NCBI GenBank assembly: GCA_944470555.2
Contig: OX104131.1
Location: forward strand, 12,764,515 to 12,828,514
DNA length: 64,000 bases
Direction: 5' to 3'
From: Heterobilharzia americana
Lineage: Eukaryota > Platyhelminthes > Trematoda > Strigeidida > Schistosomatidae
Under the pieces are notes generated by a model. It saw only the letters and a list, made by a program, of their open reading frames with translations, had not been told where the DNA came from and searched no databases. The number at the start of each line of letters is the position of its first letter. Position 1 is the stretch's first letter. Positions 10,011 to 23,168 of this stretch are shown piece by piece. The translations under genes were made by a program, and so were the position numbers.

Positions 10011-11341
10011 GCGTGTACGTATGCGTGTTTGTGTTCGTGACAGTGTGGTGGAGGAGATATGTGACTATGTGGCGTTGATGATAGTTGGTGATACTGACGT
10101 TGGTTGCAGTGGTGTTGGTGTTGTTCGTGTTGTCCGAGTGTGAGATTTTGTTGGTGGGTGATTTGGTGTACGTTGGTGCGGTGCGTATTGTCTTGGTGTC
10201 TTGTGAGTGGTCCTGAGTGCATGCATGCATGCATGCATGCATGAATGCATGCGTGCTTGCTTGCTTGCTTGCTTACCTGCATTTGTGTGTGAGTTGGTTA
10301 TGGTGTGTAGAGTGTAGTGTGTAGATTGATCGAGTTCCGCTAGTGCTGTTGGTTGTGTTGTGACGAGAGAGACCTTCCAGTCAGCCCGGTTAGCTCAGTC
10401 GGTAGAGCATCAGACTTTTAATCTGAGGGTCGGGGGTTCGAGCCCCCCATCGGGCGGTGGCTTTTCCACAGATGCAACTCATCGTGCCACCAGTGTGCAC
10501 CGACAGTGTCGCGAGGTTGTCGGACCGGTCTGCGCACCACGCCACGCATGAACTCACCTTCATTCATATAATATCGATGCGAGGCGATTCTCCTCCTTGT
10601 CGGTAGTACACTTCCGTGTCACTGTGTCCGCTGTATCTTCGTGTAACTAAACACGTCTACACGTGGGTGTGTGCACCCGCTTCCCTTTGATCACGCTCAT
10701 CAACAGCTACCCGAATACATTTTGCCAACATTTAGCCCCTACACCATCACACACACACACACACACACACACACAATATCATTCCTTCTCCATGTTCTCT
10801 CACACAGTCAGCCATTTGGACACATCCGTCAAGTGATTCACTGCATGATGTGTGGAAAAGCAAAGCAACTAACATTCTCACCATCTCACTGAATGACTGC
10901 ATGCCTGCCCGCCTACCTGTCCACATGACTGACTGCACTGACTGTCCAACCGCCTGACTGTTAATCTCTCTGTGCTACTGACATCTCCCTTGCTAGCTCC
11001 ATTGATCGATTGATATGGCTGCTGCATGGACTTGTCTATTCATTGACTGATTGATTGGTTGAGATGATATCCATCCGGTTGTTTCGATGGATAGATGGCT
11101 GTTCATTGAGAATTAGTCAACTTCGTCTGCTTGATAGTTGATTTGTTGAATGGTTGGTGGGTGGTGGTGGTTTCTTTGTCTTACTGGTTGATTGATGGAT
11201 GGATTGACTGTGGATTCTGTAGGTTTCTGGGATGAGTGATGGGAATGTATTGAGTGAATAGTGGGTGCAGGCAGGACAGAATGAATGACTTTTCGATTGA
11301 GCGGTTTGCTGTTCATTTTGGACTGTTCAGTGTTTGAGTTG

Positions 11342-11378
<37 letters not shown>

Positions 11379-11844
11379 ACTGGTTATATTGTTGCTGGTT
11401 TCTGGTGTACTATGTGGAGTCTGCAAGCGTTTCGTCGTTTCGTTGTTGCGTCGTAAGTCTTCACCTTGTTGTGCATGGCGGGTGGATTCAGTCTCGATGT
11501 GGATGGGTGGCTTCTGTTCAGTCAGACGAGATGAAGTTACCAGTGATGAGGTTGGGTGTGTGTTTGTGCATGCTGGCATCCATTTGAATGTGTGGAGATG
11601 AAGGGTGTAGGTGGAATGGATTCTGTTCGGCTTGAGGCTTTGGTATGCAGTGTCTGTGAGAGATTGGCGCATGATTTGATGGAGCGGAGTGTGGTGCAGA
11701 GGCGTGCGGTGGCTTTGAGTGACGTGTTATTTCATGCACTCGAGAGGGTCGACGTTAAGTCGACTGCAGCTGAAGAGGACGTGGAGGTGGAGAACGGTGA
11801 TGAGTATGAGTACGAATATGTGGAGTGGGTATGAGGTGTGAGTG
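9204..11844 (+). repeat. Array block 2 (one tRNA unit)
   Basis: It begins with GATG (9204-9207), the right target duplication of A1, and ends with AGTG (11841-11844), the left target duplication of A2. It holds the tRNA at 10384. A SNP in the downstream spacer (taactAaac, about 10646) is shared with the non-adjacent unit of the tRNA at 19411 and not with the neighbouring units. Confidence 0.95.
10384..10456 (+). tRNA. tRNA-Lys(UUU)
   Basis: Identical to the reference copy. It is the only tRNA between A1 and A2. Confidence 0.97.
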
Positions 11845-12187
11845 TGTAGCGTCATACACTTCCCCAAAATCAATAGCCTAGGGTTTGACGACTTCGACAT
11901 TGATGCTGACCTTGATAGTTTAACTGGACTCGCTAAGCTGAAGGCATCCGGTCAAGCATCCTCGCCATTTGGCACGCTGTCGTGTTACGTTGCATTGCTC
12001 GTATTCGACTCTCTAGCCAGTTAGTTGGAACGCATCGGTATTTTGGCATAACCATCCAAATATACTATTCCATCCGACTACGCTATCGTGTTCTTCCTTG
12101 GTCTCGTATTCGTGGGTATATAACAAGTTCGAATAATTAGTGATTGGTCTTTGCGTCTGTCAAGTTCGCACCAGGACAAATCCTAAA
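11845..12187 (+). repeat. A2 5' LTR
   Basis: 343 bp, TGTAGCGTC to ATCCTAAA. It carries the promoter for the element RNA. Confidence 0.93.
12117..12123 (+). promoter_or_regulatory. TATA box in the A2 5' LTR
   Basis: TATATAA about 65 bp before the LTR end, in the context GTGGGTATATAACAAG. This is a plausible Pol II core promoter of the element. The same motif is in every A LTR. Confidence 0.6.
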
Positions 12188-12188
12188 T

Positions 12189-12206
12189 TGGTGAGCCCGA
12201 CGTGAT
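12189..12206 (+). other. A2 primer-binding site, followed by a 12-bp duplication
   Basis: TGGTGAGCCCGACGTGAT, one base after the LTR. Compared with A1 and A3, A2 has a second GACGTGATC block directly downstream (an extra 12 bp within about 12200-12215), so part of the PBS is present twice. Confidence 0.8.
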
Positions 12207-12328
12207 CCCCGACGTGATCACATATCCCGAACAATAGCAAGTATTGAATTGGTGAGCCTGTTCCATTTTATATTTGTTTATTGTTTTCATTTCGATAACA
12301 TTTATATATCCATTTACTACACTTTCTC

Positions 12329-13165
12329 ATGTCCGACCACACTCCCAAGCTTATTCGTATTAAGCCGACCTCGAACACGATCCAACTCGTGCCATATTGG
12401 CCAGACAATGCAGAAACATGGTTTCTGTATGCCGAGGCCGATTTTCGAGAACAGGGTGTCTCAGATCCTCATCTCGATTTCTCGCTGTCATACGTTCACT
12501 ACCGCGAGAATTAAACAGGTTGTTACAGCAAACATGTTTAATCCTGAAGTAAGTGACCCTTATGCACTTCTAAAGGCTGCACTCTTGAAGAAAAGCGATC
12601 TCACAGATCGCCAACGTCTAGACGAATTGCTTCGTAACATCGAGCTAGGCAGCCACTCAGCTACTGAAGTCCTCGCACGCATGCGAGAAGTAATCGGTGC
12701 ACGAACATTTGACGATGGTTTCTTCCGAGAACTATTTCTCTCGAAACTACCACAACCGGTGCAAACCGTGTTGGTGACACTCCAGTCAGTCCCACTCGAC
12801 GACCTGGCAGCTTCAGCAGATAAAATACTGGAGATATCCAGCAGACCCGTCTCCAACGTATATTCTATCTGTGACAAAACAGAGCGCCAGGATTCGGAGG
12901 TGACCAAGTTGTGCAACTCTGTGAAACGGTTGCTACGATCTCGAAGTCCTAGATCACGTAGCACTTCACAGAAACGCACCTTGGCGCATCGCAGCAAGTC
13001 GCGTGGTAGCCCTAAAACGAAACCCAACAGGGTGGAAAACCCTGAATGGTGCTGGTTTCATAACACTTACGGGGATGAAGCCAGAAAATGTCGTAAACCA
13101 TGCCGTTTTAAGAAGGACCGAACTCGGGAAACGGTCACGCCGGCACGTGCTCACGGCAACCGTAG
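12329..13165 (+). pseudogene. gag: A2 gag, three 1-bp deletions
   Basis: The coding length is 837 bp against 840 in the intact A1 gag. Deletions are near 12474 (private), near 12515 (shared with A3) and near 13118 (private, within the run of C after the finger). The first 48 or so codons and the stretch from about codon 64 to the finger (Cys-X2-His-X9-Cys-X3-Cys) are recognisable in different frames. The third deletion lies just before the slippery heptamer, so even a ribosome in the body frame would meet the heptamer out of register. No full-length Gag is expected from this copy. Confidence 0.88.
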
Positions 13166-13171
13166 CCGGCG
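13126..13171 (+). promoter_or_regulatory. -1 ribosomal frameshift signal, A2
   Basis: GGGAAAC (13126-13132), 5-nt spacer, CGCCGGC (13138-13144) pairing with GCCGGCG (13165-13171). ACGG/CCGT inside the loop could form a small inner stem. The elements are intact, but the upstream gag frameshift takes the heptamer out of the gag reading frame. Confidence 0.65.
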
Positions 13172-16100
13172 GAAAAAGCCGTTTGCTCTACGTCACCGAC
13201 ATTAAAACGAAAGTCCGCTACCTCGTCGACACCGGCGCAGAAGTTAGCGTTCTTCCAGCAACGACAAAGGAGCGTCATCTCGACCCATCCTTCAATCTTC
13301 AAGCAGCCAACGGCAAGGCAATCGCGACATTCGGGAGACGGTATGCCTACCTCAACTTAGGTTTACGCAAACCTATTCACTGGATTTTCCTCCTGGCAGA
13401 CGTCTCTATGCCTATCATTGGCATAGATTTGCTGAACCATTACGATCTACTCGTAGATGCTCGCCGTCGACGACTGATAGATAACAACACAAAGTTATCT
13501 ATTGGCGGCACCACCTATGTAGGTCCGAGTTTAGCCATCGTTAGGACTAAACAATCAGACGACGCGTCCTACCAGGCAGTTCTGGAGAAATATCCAGAGT
13601 TACAACAACCGAAACACACTCTTCCGTGCATAACCAGCAATGTTATGCATCACGTCACAACCACAGGTCCACCTGTGGCATCCAAAGCTCGCCGTTTAGC
13701 CCCCGATAAGCTGCAAACGGCGAAAAATGAATTCGACCATATGCTGGAACTGGGCATTATCAGACCGTCAAACAGTCCTTGGGCATCGCCATTGCACATG
13801 GTGCCCAAAAAGGATAGCAACGACTGGCGTCCGACCGGTGATTACCGAAGGCTTAACGCCAAAACAACTCCGGACTGCTACCCTATACCCCACGTTTACG
13901 ACTTGACCGCAACCTTATGCGGCATGAACATTTTCTCGAAAATCGACTTAGTCAAAGCGTACAACCAGATACCTATGGCAGCAGAAGATATCGCGAAAAC
14001 AGCCATTATTACTCCTTTTGGCCTGTTTGAATTCCTGCGCATGCCTTTTGGTCTTCGGAATGCAGCACAAACATTCCAACGCTTTATGGACGACGTCTTC
14101 CGTGGTCTGAATTTTGTTCATGTCTACATAGATGACTGTCTAATTGCGAGTCCAGATAAGGAAACACACCTTAAACATTTGGACCTCGCATTCGAAAGAC
14201 TCAAAAAACATGGCATCACAGTTAACTTACAGAAGTGTGAAATAGGAGTTGAATCACTCAGCTTCCTTGGGCATACCATTGACAACAAAGGTATACGCCC
14301 ATTGAGAGATAAAGTGGCGGCTATCACAAACTATCCAGAGCCGACCACTGTGAAACATCTCCGCACTTTCAATGGCCTGGTAAGTTATTACCGAAGGTTT
14401 ATCCCTAACTGTGCCTCTGTCATGAGACCACTCACAGATCTACTTCGAGGAACTGCGAAGTTCGTGTCTCTGGACAACGCGGCTAGACTTGCTTTCTCCA
14501 AAGTCAAGGAAGCCATTTCGAACGCAACCATGCTTATGCATCATGACCCCAATGCTCCTCTGAGTATTGCTGTTGATGCATCTGATTCAGCAATTGGAGC
14601 AGTTTTGCAACAGTTGACTGACAACCAGTGGCAACCGTTAGCCTTTTTCTCGAGGCGGCTGCAAGACGCGGAAACAAGATACAGTACATTTGGTAGGGAA
14701 CTCCTAGCCATGTACTGTTCTGTACGCCATTTTCGACATTCTGTGGAAGGTCGTGATTTCATTATTTTCACAGACCACAAACCGTTAACGTTTTCCCTCA
14801 GCTCGGCGTCTGACAAATACTCCCCTCGTGAGTCGCGACAGCTGGATTACATTTCCCAGTTCACGTCAGACATCCGCCACATTTCTGGAGCAAACAACTC
14901 CGCAGCCGACGCACTATCTCGAATAGCTTCGATAAACTATATCGAGGGTATTGATCTCGTTGAACTAGCTCGGCGTCAAAAGGAAGACCTTGAGCTGCAT
15001 CATGAGTTGTCGTCCACAACTCTCAAACTGCGACTTTGTCCTGTTGGATCAGACAAGGATGCAATTTTGTGCGATGTCTCTGCTAGTCAACCACGCCCAA
15101 TAGTTCCGAAGAGTTGTCGACGCAACGTCTTCAATACGTTGCACAAACTCTCTCATCCAGGTGTACGAGCCACCATTAGGCTTATCGCACAACGTTTCTG
15201 CTGGCCTGGGATGAACAAAGACGTTAAGGAGTGGGCCCAGTCGTGCTTAGCTTGTCAAAAGTGTAAAGTCACGCGACACACGAAAAGCCCTTTAGGCTCA
15301 TTTCTAGCCCCAGACATGCGTTTCGACCACGTCCATATAGATATTGTAGGACCCCTACCAGAATCTAATGGATGTACCTACCTTTTCACCTGTGTTGATC
15401 GTTTCACACGATGGCCGGAAGCAGTACCCATTAAAGATATTACTGCCGAAACAGTTGCTCGTGTTTTCGTCGAAAGATGGATCGCGAACTTCGGATGTCC
15501 ATCCTACGTCACAACCGACCGTGGGCGCCAATTTGAGTGCGGACTATTTCACGCTCTAACGGCACTTTTAGGTTGCACTCGGTTCCGAACGACAGCCTAC
15601 CATCCACAAGCAAATGGCATGGTAGAGCGTTTCCATCGACAGCTGAAAGCTTCCCTTTCAGCTACAAACATACCTCAGTGGACCGAGGCTCTGCCTCTAG
15701 TCCTACTAGGTATTCGTAACGCGTTGAAAGTTGATGCTGGATGCACTCCTGCAGAACTCGTCTATGGGACCACTCTTCGCCTACCAGGTGAGTTTGTTTC
15801 CCCTTCAACTTTCAAACATGTTTCCGACAGGGCATCTTACGTGACTAGGCTTACAAACGCAATGCGTTCAGTTAGGCCTTCTCCGATTAGACCGCAAACG
15901 ACTGATGTTTTCGTCCACCCCAGTTTACAGAAGACATCACACGTGTTTGTTCGCCACGACGCTGTTCGTCGACCACTTGAACCACCCTACGACGGGCCGT
16001 TCAAAGTGATTAAGCGACATGAGAAATTCTATGTAATTGAGCGAGGCGGACGCGAAGATACTGTCAGTATCGACCGTTTGAAACCAGCTTATTTCGAAGG

Positions 16101-16278
16101 CAACCCCATTGTAAGTGACGTTTCAGCTCGCTACATCCGGCCGACGGATGACTCAATTATCGAAATTCTCGACGATGTGCCTGGTAATGCACAGCTGCAA
16201 CAACCAGCGGCGCAACAAAAAACACGATCAGGTCGAACCGTCAGGTTCCCAGAGTACCTGAAGTCATATTCAACTTAG
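13132..16278 (+). CDS. pol: A2 Pol polyprotein, open (PR-RT-RNase H-integrase)
   Basis: 1048 residues counted from the frameshift point; the frame is open further upstream to 13003. Aspartic protease: DTG at 33-35 with a later IIGID motif. RT: YIDD at 332-335. RNase H: Asp482 (DAS) and Asp548 (TDHK). Integrase: zinc-binding His671, His675, Cys705 and Cys708, then catalytic Asp737, Asp796 and Glu832 with the canonical 35 residues between the last two. The C-terminus is a basic tail ending near the 3' untranslated DNA. The domain order RT-RH-INT is that of Ty3/gypsy. All catalytic residues are present, so the enzymes look competent. Expression as Gag-Pol is doubtful because the gag of this copy is broken. 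Confidence 0.93.
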   Translation, partial: RSRRHVLTATVAGGKSRLLYVTDIKTKVRYLVDTGAEVSVLPATTKERHLDPSFNLQAANGKAIATFGRRYAYLNLGLRKPIHWIFLLADVSMPIIGIDLLNHYDLLVDARRRRLIDNNTKLSIGGTTYVGPSLAIVRTKQSDDASYQAVLEKYPELQQPKHTLPCITSNVMHHVTTTGPPVASKARRLAPDKLQTAKNEFDHMLELGIIRPSNSPWASPLHMVPKKDSNDWRPTGDYRRLNAKTTPDCYPIPHVYDLTATLCGMNIFSKIDLVKAYNQIPMAAEDIAKTAIITPFGLFEFLRMPFGLRNAAQTFQRFMDDVFRGLNFVHVYIDDCLIASPDKETHLKHLDLAFERLKKHGITVNLQKCEIGVESLSFLGHTIDNKGIRPLRDKVAAITNYPEPTTVKHLRTFNGLVSYYRRFIPNCASVMRPLTDLLRGTAKFVSLDNAARLAFSKVKEAISNATMLMHHDPNAPLSIAVDASDSAIGAVLQQLTDNQWQPLAFFSRRLQDAETRYSTFGRELLAMYCSVRHFRHSVEGRDFIIFTDHKPLTFSLSSASDKYSPRESRQLDYISQFTSDIRHISGANNSAADALSRIASINYIEGIDLVELARRQKEDLELHHELSSTTLKLRLCPVGSDKDAILCDVSASQPRPIVPKSCRRNVFNTLHKLSHPGVRATIRLIAQRFCWPGMNKDVKEWAQSCLACQKCKVTRHTKSPLGSFLAPDMRFDHVHIDIVGPLPESNGCTYLFTCVDRFTRWPEAVPIKDITAETVARVFVERWIANFGCPSYVTTDRGRQFECGLFHALTALLGCTRFRTTAYHPQANGMVERFHRQLKASLSATNIPQWTEALPLVLLGIRNALKVDAGCTPAELVYGTTLRLPGEFVSPSTFKHVSDRASYVTRLTNAMRSVRPSPIRPQTTDVFVHPSLQKTSHVFVRHDAVRRPLEPPYDGPFKVIKRHEKFYVIERGGREDTVSIDRLKPAYFEGNPIVSDVSARYIRPTDDSIIEILDDVPGNAQLQQPAAQQKTRSGRTVRFPEYLKSYST

Positions 16279-16731
16279 CTATGTGTGTGCCAACCATTTT
16301 TTTCGAGGCACTATTTTTCTTATTTACCGGCACAAACCCTCGTACACTTTGCCTTTTTATATCAATTTTTATTTACCATGTAATAAAAACTAAAAAAACG
16401 GCGAAGATAAGCGTAAATTTTTCTTTTTCGACACGTTTATATATAAATAATTCCCATTTTTACGCAACGTTTTCGTGGTATTAAAGACTTTTATTTATAT
16501 TCCAGGTGCAACGAGCACTGGACGGAACGTCGAAAGGAACAGATGACCGCGACCGACGTACAATTTCATTTATTGTATTTTATTTATTTAATCGCCACGA
16601 CACCCTAGAATAAGGTTCAGACAACCAGGGGCCACCTCACGCAGTGAGCCCATCGGAGAGTTTTACCAGTGGAGAAACCACTGGGTTTTTACTTCCGGCT
16701 GGTATCGTCTTAGGGTCCTCACGAACCCACT

Positions 16732-16741
16732 AGGGGGGGAG
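16732..16741 (+). other. A2 polypurine tract
   Basis: AGGGGGGGAG, 5 bp before the 3' LTR. It is the primer site for plus-strand synthesis. Confidence 0.78.
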
Positions 16742-16746
16742 TGATC

Positions 16747-17089
16747 TGTAGCGTCATACACTTCCCCAAAATCAATAGCCTAGGGTTTGACGACTTCGAC
16801 ATTGATGCTGACCTTGATAGTTTAACTGGACTCGCTAAGCTGAAGGCATCCGGTCAAGCATCCTCGCCATTTGGCACGCTGTCGTGTTACGTTGCATTGC
16901 TCGTATTCGACTCTCTAGCCAGTTAGTTGGAACGCATCGGTATTTTGGCATAACCATCCAAATATACTATTCCATCCGACTACGCTATCGTGTTCTTCCT
17001 TGGTCTCGTATTCGTGGGTATATAACAAGTTCGAATAATTAGTGATTGGTCTTTGCGTCTGTCAAGTTCGCACCAGGACAAATCCTAAA
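16747..17089 (+). repeat. A2 3' LTR
   Basis: 343 bp, no difference seen from the A2 5' LTR. Confidence 0.93.
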
Positions 17090-17120
17090 AGTGAAGCCTT
17101 TGAGTGTTTGTGTTTGTGTT

Positions 17121-17163
<43 letters not shown>

Positions 17164-17530
17164 ACGTATGCGTGTTTGTGTTCGTGACAGTGTGGTGGAG
17201 GAGATATGTGACTATGTGGCGTTGATGATAGTTGGTGATACTGACGTTGGTTGCAGTGGTGTTGGTGTTGTTCGTGTTGTCCGAGTGTGAGATTTTGTTG
17301 GTGGGTGATTTGGTGTATGTTGGTGCGGTGCGTATTGTCTTGGTGTCTTGTGAGTGGTCCTGAGTGCATGCATGCATGCATGCATGCATGAATGCATGCG
17401 TGCTTGCTTGCTTGCTTGCTTACCTGCATTTGTGTGTGAGTTGGTTATGGTGTGTAGAGTGTAGTGTGTAGATTGATCGAGTTCCGCTAGTGCTGTTGGT
17501 TGTGTTGTGACGAGAGAGACCTTCCAGTCA

Positions 17531-17603
17531 GCCCGGTTAGCTCAGTCGGTAGAGCATCAGACTTTTAATCTGAGGGTCGGGGGTTCGAGCCCCCCATCGG
17601 GCG
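17531..17603 (+). tRNA. tRNA-Lys(UUU)
   Basis: Identical to the reference copy. It lies 441 bp downstream of the A2 3' LTR, in the same orientation as A2. Confidence 0.97.
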
Positions 17604-17893
17604 GTGGCTTTTCCACAGATGCAACTCATCGTGCCACCAGTGTGCACCGACAGTGTCGCGAGGTTGTCGGACCGGTCTGCGCACCACGCCACGCATGAAC
17701 TCACCTTCATTCATATAATATCGATGCGAGGCGATTCTCCTCCTTGTCGGTAGTACACTTCCGTGTCACTGTGTCCGCTGTATCTTCGTGTAACTACACA
17801 CGTCTACACGTGGGTGTGTGCACCCGCTTCCCTTTGATCACGCTCATCAACAGCTACCCGAATACATTTTGCCAACATTTAGCCCCTACACCA

Positions 17894-17926
<33 letters not shown>

Positions 17927-18490
17927 ATCATTCCTTCTCCATGTTCTCTCACACAGTCAGCCATTTGGACACATCCGTCAAGTGATTCACTGCATGATGT
18001 GTGGAAAAGCAAAGCAACTAACATTCTCACCATCTCACTGAATGACTGCATGCCTGCCCGCCTACCTGTCCACATGACTGACTGCACTGACTGTCCAACC
18101 GCCTGACTGTTAATCTCTCTGTGCTACTGACATCTCCCTTGCTAGCTCCATTGATCGATTGATATGGCTGCTGCATGGACTTGTCTATTCATTGACTGAT
18201 TGATTGGTTGAGATGATATCCATCCGGTTGTTTCGATGGATAGATGGCTGTTCATTGAGAATTAGTCAACTTCGTCTGCTTGATAGTTGATTTGTTGAAT
18301 GGTTGGTGGGTGGTGGTGGTTTCTTTGTCTTACTGGTTGATTGATGGATGGATTGACTGTGGATTCTGTAGGTTTCTGGGATGAGTGATGGGAATGTATT
18401 GAGTGAATAGTGGGTGCAGGCAGGACAGAATGAATGACTTTTCGATTGAGCGGTTTGCTGTTCATTTTGGACTGTTCAGTGTTTGAGTTG

Positions 18491-18525
<35 letters not shown>

Positions 18526-19410
18526 ACTGGTTATATTGTTGCTGGTTTCTGGTGTACTATGTGGAGTCTGCAAGCGTTTCGTCGTTTCGTTGTTGCGTCG
18601 TAAGTCTTCACCTTGTTGTGCATGGCGGGTGGATTCAGTCTCGATGTGGATGGGTGGCTTCTGTTCAGTCAGACGAGATGAAGTTACCAGTGATGAGGTT
18701 GGGTGTGTGTTTGTGCATGCTGGCATCCATTTGAATGTGTGGAGATGAAGGGTGTAGGTGGAATGGATTCTGTTCGGCTTGAGGCTTTGGTATGCAGTGT
18801 CTGTGAGAGATTGGCGCATGATTTGATGGAGCGGAGTGTGGTGCAGAGGCGTGCGGTGGCTTTGAGTGACGTGTTATTTCATGCACTCGAGAGGGTCGAC
18901 GTTAAGTCGACTGCAGCTGAAGAGGACGTGGAGGTGGAGAACGGTGATGAGTATGAGTACGAATATGTGGAGTGGGTATGAGGTGTGAGTGAAGCCTTTG
19001 AGTGTTTGTGTTTGTGTTTGTGTGTGTGTGTGTGTGTGCGTGTACGTATGCGTGTTTGTGTTCGTGACAGTGTGGTGGAGGAGATATGTGACTATGTGGC
19101 GTTGATGATAGTTGGTGATACTGACGTTGGTTGCAGTGGTGTTGGTGTTGTTCGTGTTGTCCGAGTGTGAGATTTTGTTGGTGGGTGATTTGGTGTACGT
19201 TGGTGCGGTGCGTATTGTCTTGGTGTCTTGTGAGTGGTCCTGAGTGCATGCATGCATGCATGCATGCATGAATGCATGCGTGCTTGCTTGCTTGCTTGCT
19301 TACCTGCATTTGTGTGTGAGTTGGTTATGGTGTGTAGAGTGTAGTGTGTAGATTGATCGAGTTCCGCTAGTGCTGTTGGTTGTGTTGTGACGAGAGAGAC
19401 CTTCCAGTCA

Positions 19411-19483
19411 GCCCGGTTAGCTCAGTCGGTAGAGCATCAGACTTTTAATCTGAGGGTCGGGGGTTCGAGCCCCCCATCGGGCG
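19411..19483 (+). tRNA. tRNA-Lys(UUU)
   Basis: Identical to the reference copy. The spacer downstream has the taactAaac SNP also seen after the tRNA at 10384. Confidence 0.97.
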
Positions 19484-20364
19484 GTGGCTTTTCCACAGAT
19501 GCAACTCATCGTGCCACCAGTGTGCACCGACAGTGTCGCGAGGTTGTCGGACCGGTCTGCGCACCACGCCACGCATGAACTCACCTTCATTCATATAATA
19601 TCGATGCGAGGCGATTCTCCTCCTTGTCGGTAGTACACTTCCGTGTCACTGTGTCCGCTGTATCTTCGTGTAACTAAACACGTCTACACGTGGGTGTGTG
19701 CACCCGCTTCCCTTTGATCACGCTCATCAACAGCTACCCGAATACATTTTGCCAACATTTAGCCCCTACACCATCACACACACACACACACACACACAAT
19801 ATCATTCCTTCTCCATGTTCTCTCACACAGTCAGCCATTTGGACACATCCGTCAAGTGATTCACTGCATGATGTGTGGAAAAGCAAAGCAACTAACATTC
19901 TCACCATCTCACTGAATGACTGCATGCCTGCCCGCCTACCTGTCCACATGACTGACTGCACTGACTGTCCAACCGCCTGACTGTTAATCTCTCTGTGCTA
20001 CTGACATCTCCCTTGCTAGCTCCATTGATCGATTGATATGGCTGCTGCATGGACTTGTCTATTCATTGACTGATTGATTGGTTGAGATGATATCCATCCG
20101 GTTGTTTCGATGGATAGATGGCTGTTCATTGAGAATTAGTCAACTTCGTCTGCTTGATAGTTGATTTGTTGAATGGTTGGTGGGTGGTGGTGGTTTCTTT
20201 GTCTTACTGGTTGATTGATGGATGGATTGACTGTGGATTCTGTAGGTTTCTGGGATGAGTGATAGGAATGTATTGAGTGAATAGTGGGTGCAGGCAGGAC
20301 AGAATGAATGACTTTTCGATTGAGCGGTTTGCTGTTCATTTTGGACTGTTCAGTGTTTGAGTTG

Positions 20365-20399
<35 letters not shown>

Positions 20400-21291
20400 A
20401 CTGGTTATATTGTTGCTGGTTTCTGGTGTACTATGTGGAGTCTGCAAGCGTTTCGTCGTTTCGTTGTTGCGTCGTAAGTCTTCACCTTGTTGTGCATGGC
20501 GGGTGGATTCAGTCTCGATGTGGATGGGTGGCTTCTGTTCAGTCAGACGAGATGAAGTTACCAGTGATGAGGTTGGGTGTGTGTTTGTGCATGCTGGCAT
20601 CCATTTGAATGTGTGGAGATGAAGGGTGTAGGTGGAATGGATTCTGTTCGGCTTGAGGCTTTGGTATGCAGTGTCTGTGAGAGATTGGCGCATGATTTGA
20701 TGGAGCGGAGTGTGGTGCAGAGGCGTGCGGTGGCTTTGAGTGACGTGTTATTTCATGCACTCGAGAGGGTCGACGTTAAGTCGACTGCAGCTGAAGAGGA
20801 CGTGGAGGTGGAGAACGGTGATGAGTATGAGTACGAATATGTGGAGTGGGTATGAGGTGTGAGTGAAGCCTTTGAGTGTTTGTGTTTGTGTGTGTGTGTT
20901 GTGTGTGTGTGTGTGTGTGCGTGTACGTATGCGTGTTTGTGTTCGTGACAGTGTGGTGGAGGAGATATGTGACTATGTGGCGTTGATGATAGTTGGTGAT
21001 ACTGACGTTGGTTGCAGTGGTGTTGGTGTTGTTCGTGTTGTCCGAGTGTGAGATTTTGTTGGTGGGTGATTTGGTGTACGTTGGTGCGGTGCGTATTGTC
21101 TTGGTGTCTTGTGAGTGGTCCTGAGTGCATGCATGCATGCATGCATGCATGAATGCATGCGTGCTTGCTTGCTTGCTTGCTTACCTGCATTTGTGTGTGA
21201 GTTGGTTATGGTGTGTAGAGTGTAGTGTGTAGATTGATCGAGTTCCGCTAGTGCTGTTGGTTGTGTTGTGACGAGAGAGACCTTCCAGTCA

Positions 21292-21364
21292 GCCCGGTTA
21301 GCTCAGTCGGTAGAGCATCAGACTTTTAATCTGAGGGTCGGGGGTTCGAGCCCCCCATCGGGCG
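21292..21364 (+). tRNA. tRNA-Lys(UUU)
   Basis: Identical to the reference copy, with standard flanks. Confidence 0.97.
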
Positions 21365-22247
21365 GTGGCTTTTCCACAGATGCAACTCATCGTGCCACCA
21401 GTGTGCACCGACAGTGTCGCGAGGTTGTCGGACCGGTCTGCGCACCACGCCACGCATGAACTCACCTTCATTCATATAATATCGATGCGAGGCGATTCTC
21501 CTCCTTGTCGGTAGTACACTTCCGTGTCACTGTGTCCGCTGTATCTTCGTGTAACTACACACGTCTACACGTGGGTGTGTGCACCCGCTTCCCTTTGATC
21601 ACGCTCATCAACAGCTACCCGAATACATTTTGCCAACATTTAGCCCCTACACCATCACACACACACACACACACACACACAATATCATTCCTTCTCCATG
21701 TTCTCTCACACAGTCAGCCATTTGGACACATCCGTCAAGTGATTCACTGCATGATGTGTGGAAAAGCAAAGCAACTAACATTCTCACCATCTCACTGAAT
21801 GACTGCATGCCTGCCCGCCTACCTGTCCACATGACTGACTGCACTGACTGTCCAACCGCCTGACTGTTAATCTCTCTGTGCTACTGACATCTCCCTTGCT
21901 AGCTCCATTGATCGATTGATATGGCTGCTGCATGGACTTGTCTATTCATTGACTGATTGATTGGTTGAGATGATATCCATCCGGTTGTTTCGATGGATAG
22001 ATGGCTGTTCATTGAGAATTAGTCAACTTCGTCTGCTTGATAGTTGATTTGTTGAATGGTTGGTGGGTGGTGGTGGTTTCTTTGTCTTACTGGTTGATTG
22101 ATGGATGGATTGACTGTGGATTCTGTAGGTTTCTGGGATGAGTGATGGGAATGTATTGAGTGAATAGTGGGTGCAGGCAGGACAGAATGAATGACTTTTC
22201 GATTGAGCGGTTTGCTGTTCATTTTGGACTGTTCAGTGTTTGAGTTG

Positions 22248-22282
<35 letters not shown>

Positions 22283-23168
22283 ACTGGTTATATTGTTGCT
22301 GGTTTCTGGTGTACTATGTGGAGTCTGCAAGCGTTTCGTCGTTTCGTTGTTGCGTCGTAAGTCTTCACCTTGTTGTGCATGGCGGGTGGATTCAGTCTCG
22401 ATGTGGATGGGTGGCTTCTGTTCAGTCAGACGAGATGAAGTTACCAGTGATGAGGTTGGGTGTGTGTTTGTGCATGCTGGCATCCATTTGAATGTGTGGA
22501 GATGAAGGGTGTAGGTGGAATGGATTCTGTTCGGCTTGAGGCTTTGGTATGCAGTGTCTGTGAGAGATTGGCGCATGATTTGATGGAGCGGAGTGTGGTG
22601 CAGAGGCGTGCGGTGGCTTTGAGTGACGTGTTATTTCATGCACTCGAGAGGGTCGACGTTAAGTCGACTGCAGCTGAAGAGGACGTGGAGGTGGAGAACG
22701 GTGATGAGTATGAGTACGAATATGTGGAGTGGGTATGAGGTGTGAGTGAAGCCTTTGAGTGTTTGTGTTTGTGTGTGTGGTGTTTGTGTGTGTGTGTGTG
22801 TGTGCGTGTACGTATGCGTGTTTGTGTTCGTGACAGTGTGGTGGAGGAGATATGTGACTATGTGGCGTTGATGATAGTTGGTGATACTGACGTTGGTTGC
22901 AGTGGTGTTGGTGTTGTTCGTGTTGTCCGAGTGTGAGATTTTGTTGGTGGGTGATTTGGTGTACGTTGGTGCGGTGCGTATTGTCTTGGTGTCTTGTGAG
23001 TGGTCCTGAGTGCATGCATGCATGCATGAATGCATGCGTGGTTGCTTGCTTGCTTGCTTACCTGCATTTGTGTGTGAGTTGGTTATGGTGTGTAGAGTGT
23101 AGTGTGTAGATTGATCGAGTTCCGCTAGTGCTGTTGGTTGTGTTGTGACGAGAGAGACCTTCCAGTCA

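Larger units (their letters stand above)
11845..17089 (+). mobile_element. LTR retrotransposon A2 (Ty3/gypsy, CsRn1/Boudicca-like)
   Basis: A full-length 5245-bp element on the plus strand with AGTG duplications (11841-11844, 17090-17093). It sits at a different unit position from A1 and A3 and in the opposite orientation, so it is an independent insertion. By eye its two LTRs are identical, which indicates recent insertion. pol is open end to end; gag has three 1-bp deletions. It has an extra 12 bp just after the PBS. 16279-16746 is A/T-rich 3' untranslated DNA with no gene. Confidence 0.93.

Noticed and set aside
12560..14816. Frames antisense to gag and pol in family A (up to 155 codons) and in family B (up to 143 codons)
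   Set aside because: They are shadows of the opposite-strand retroviral-type domains, and no domain is seen in them.
16281..16484. 67-codon frame after A2 pol; 98-codon and 68-codon frames in the B 3' untranslated DNA (36229-36906 and 48333-49010)
   Set aside because: A/T-rich or homopolymer-driven, with no env-like signal peptide, glycosylation pattern or membrane anchor. An env gene was considered and not found.
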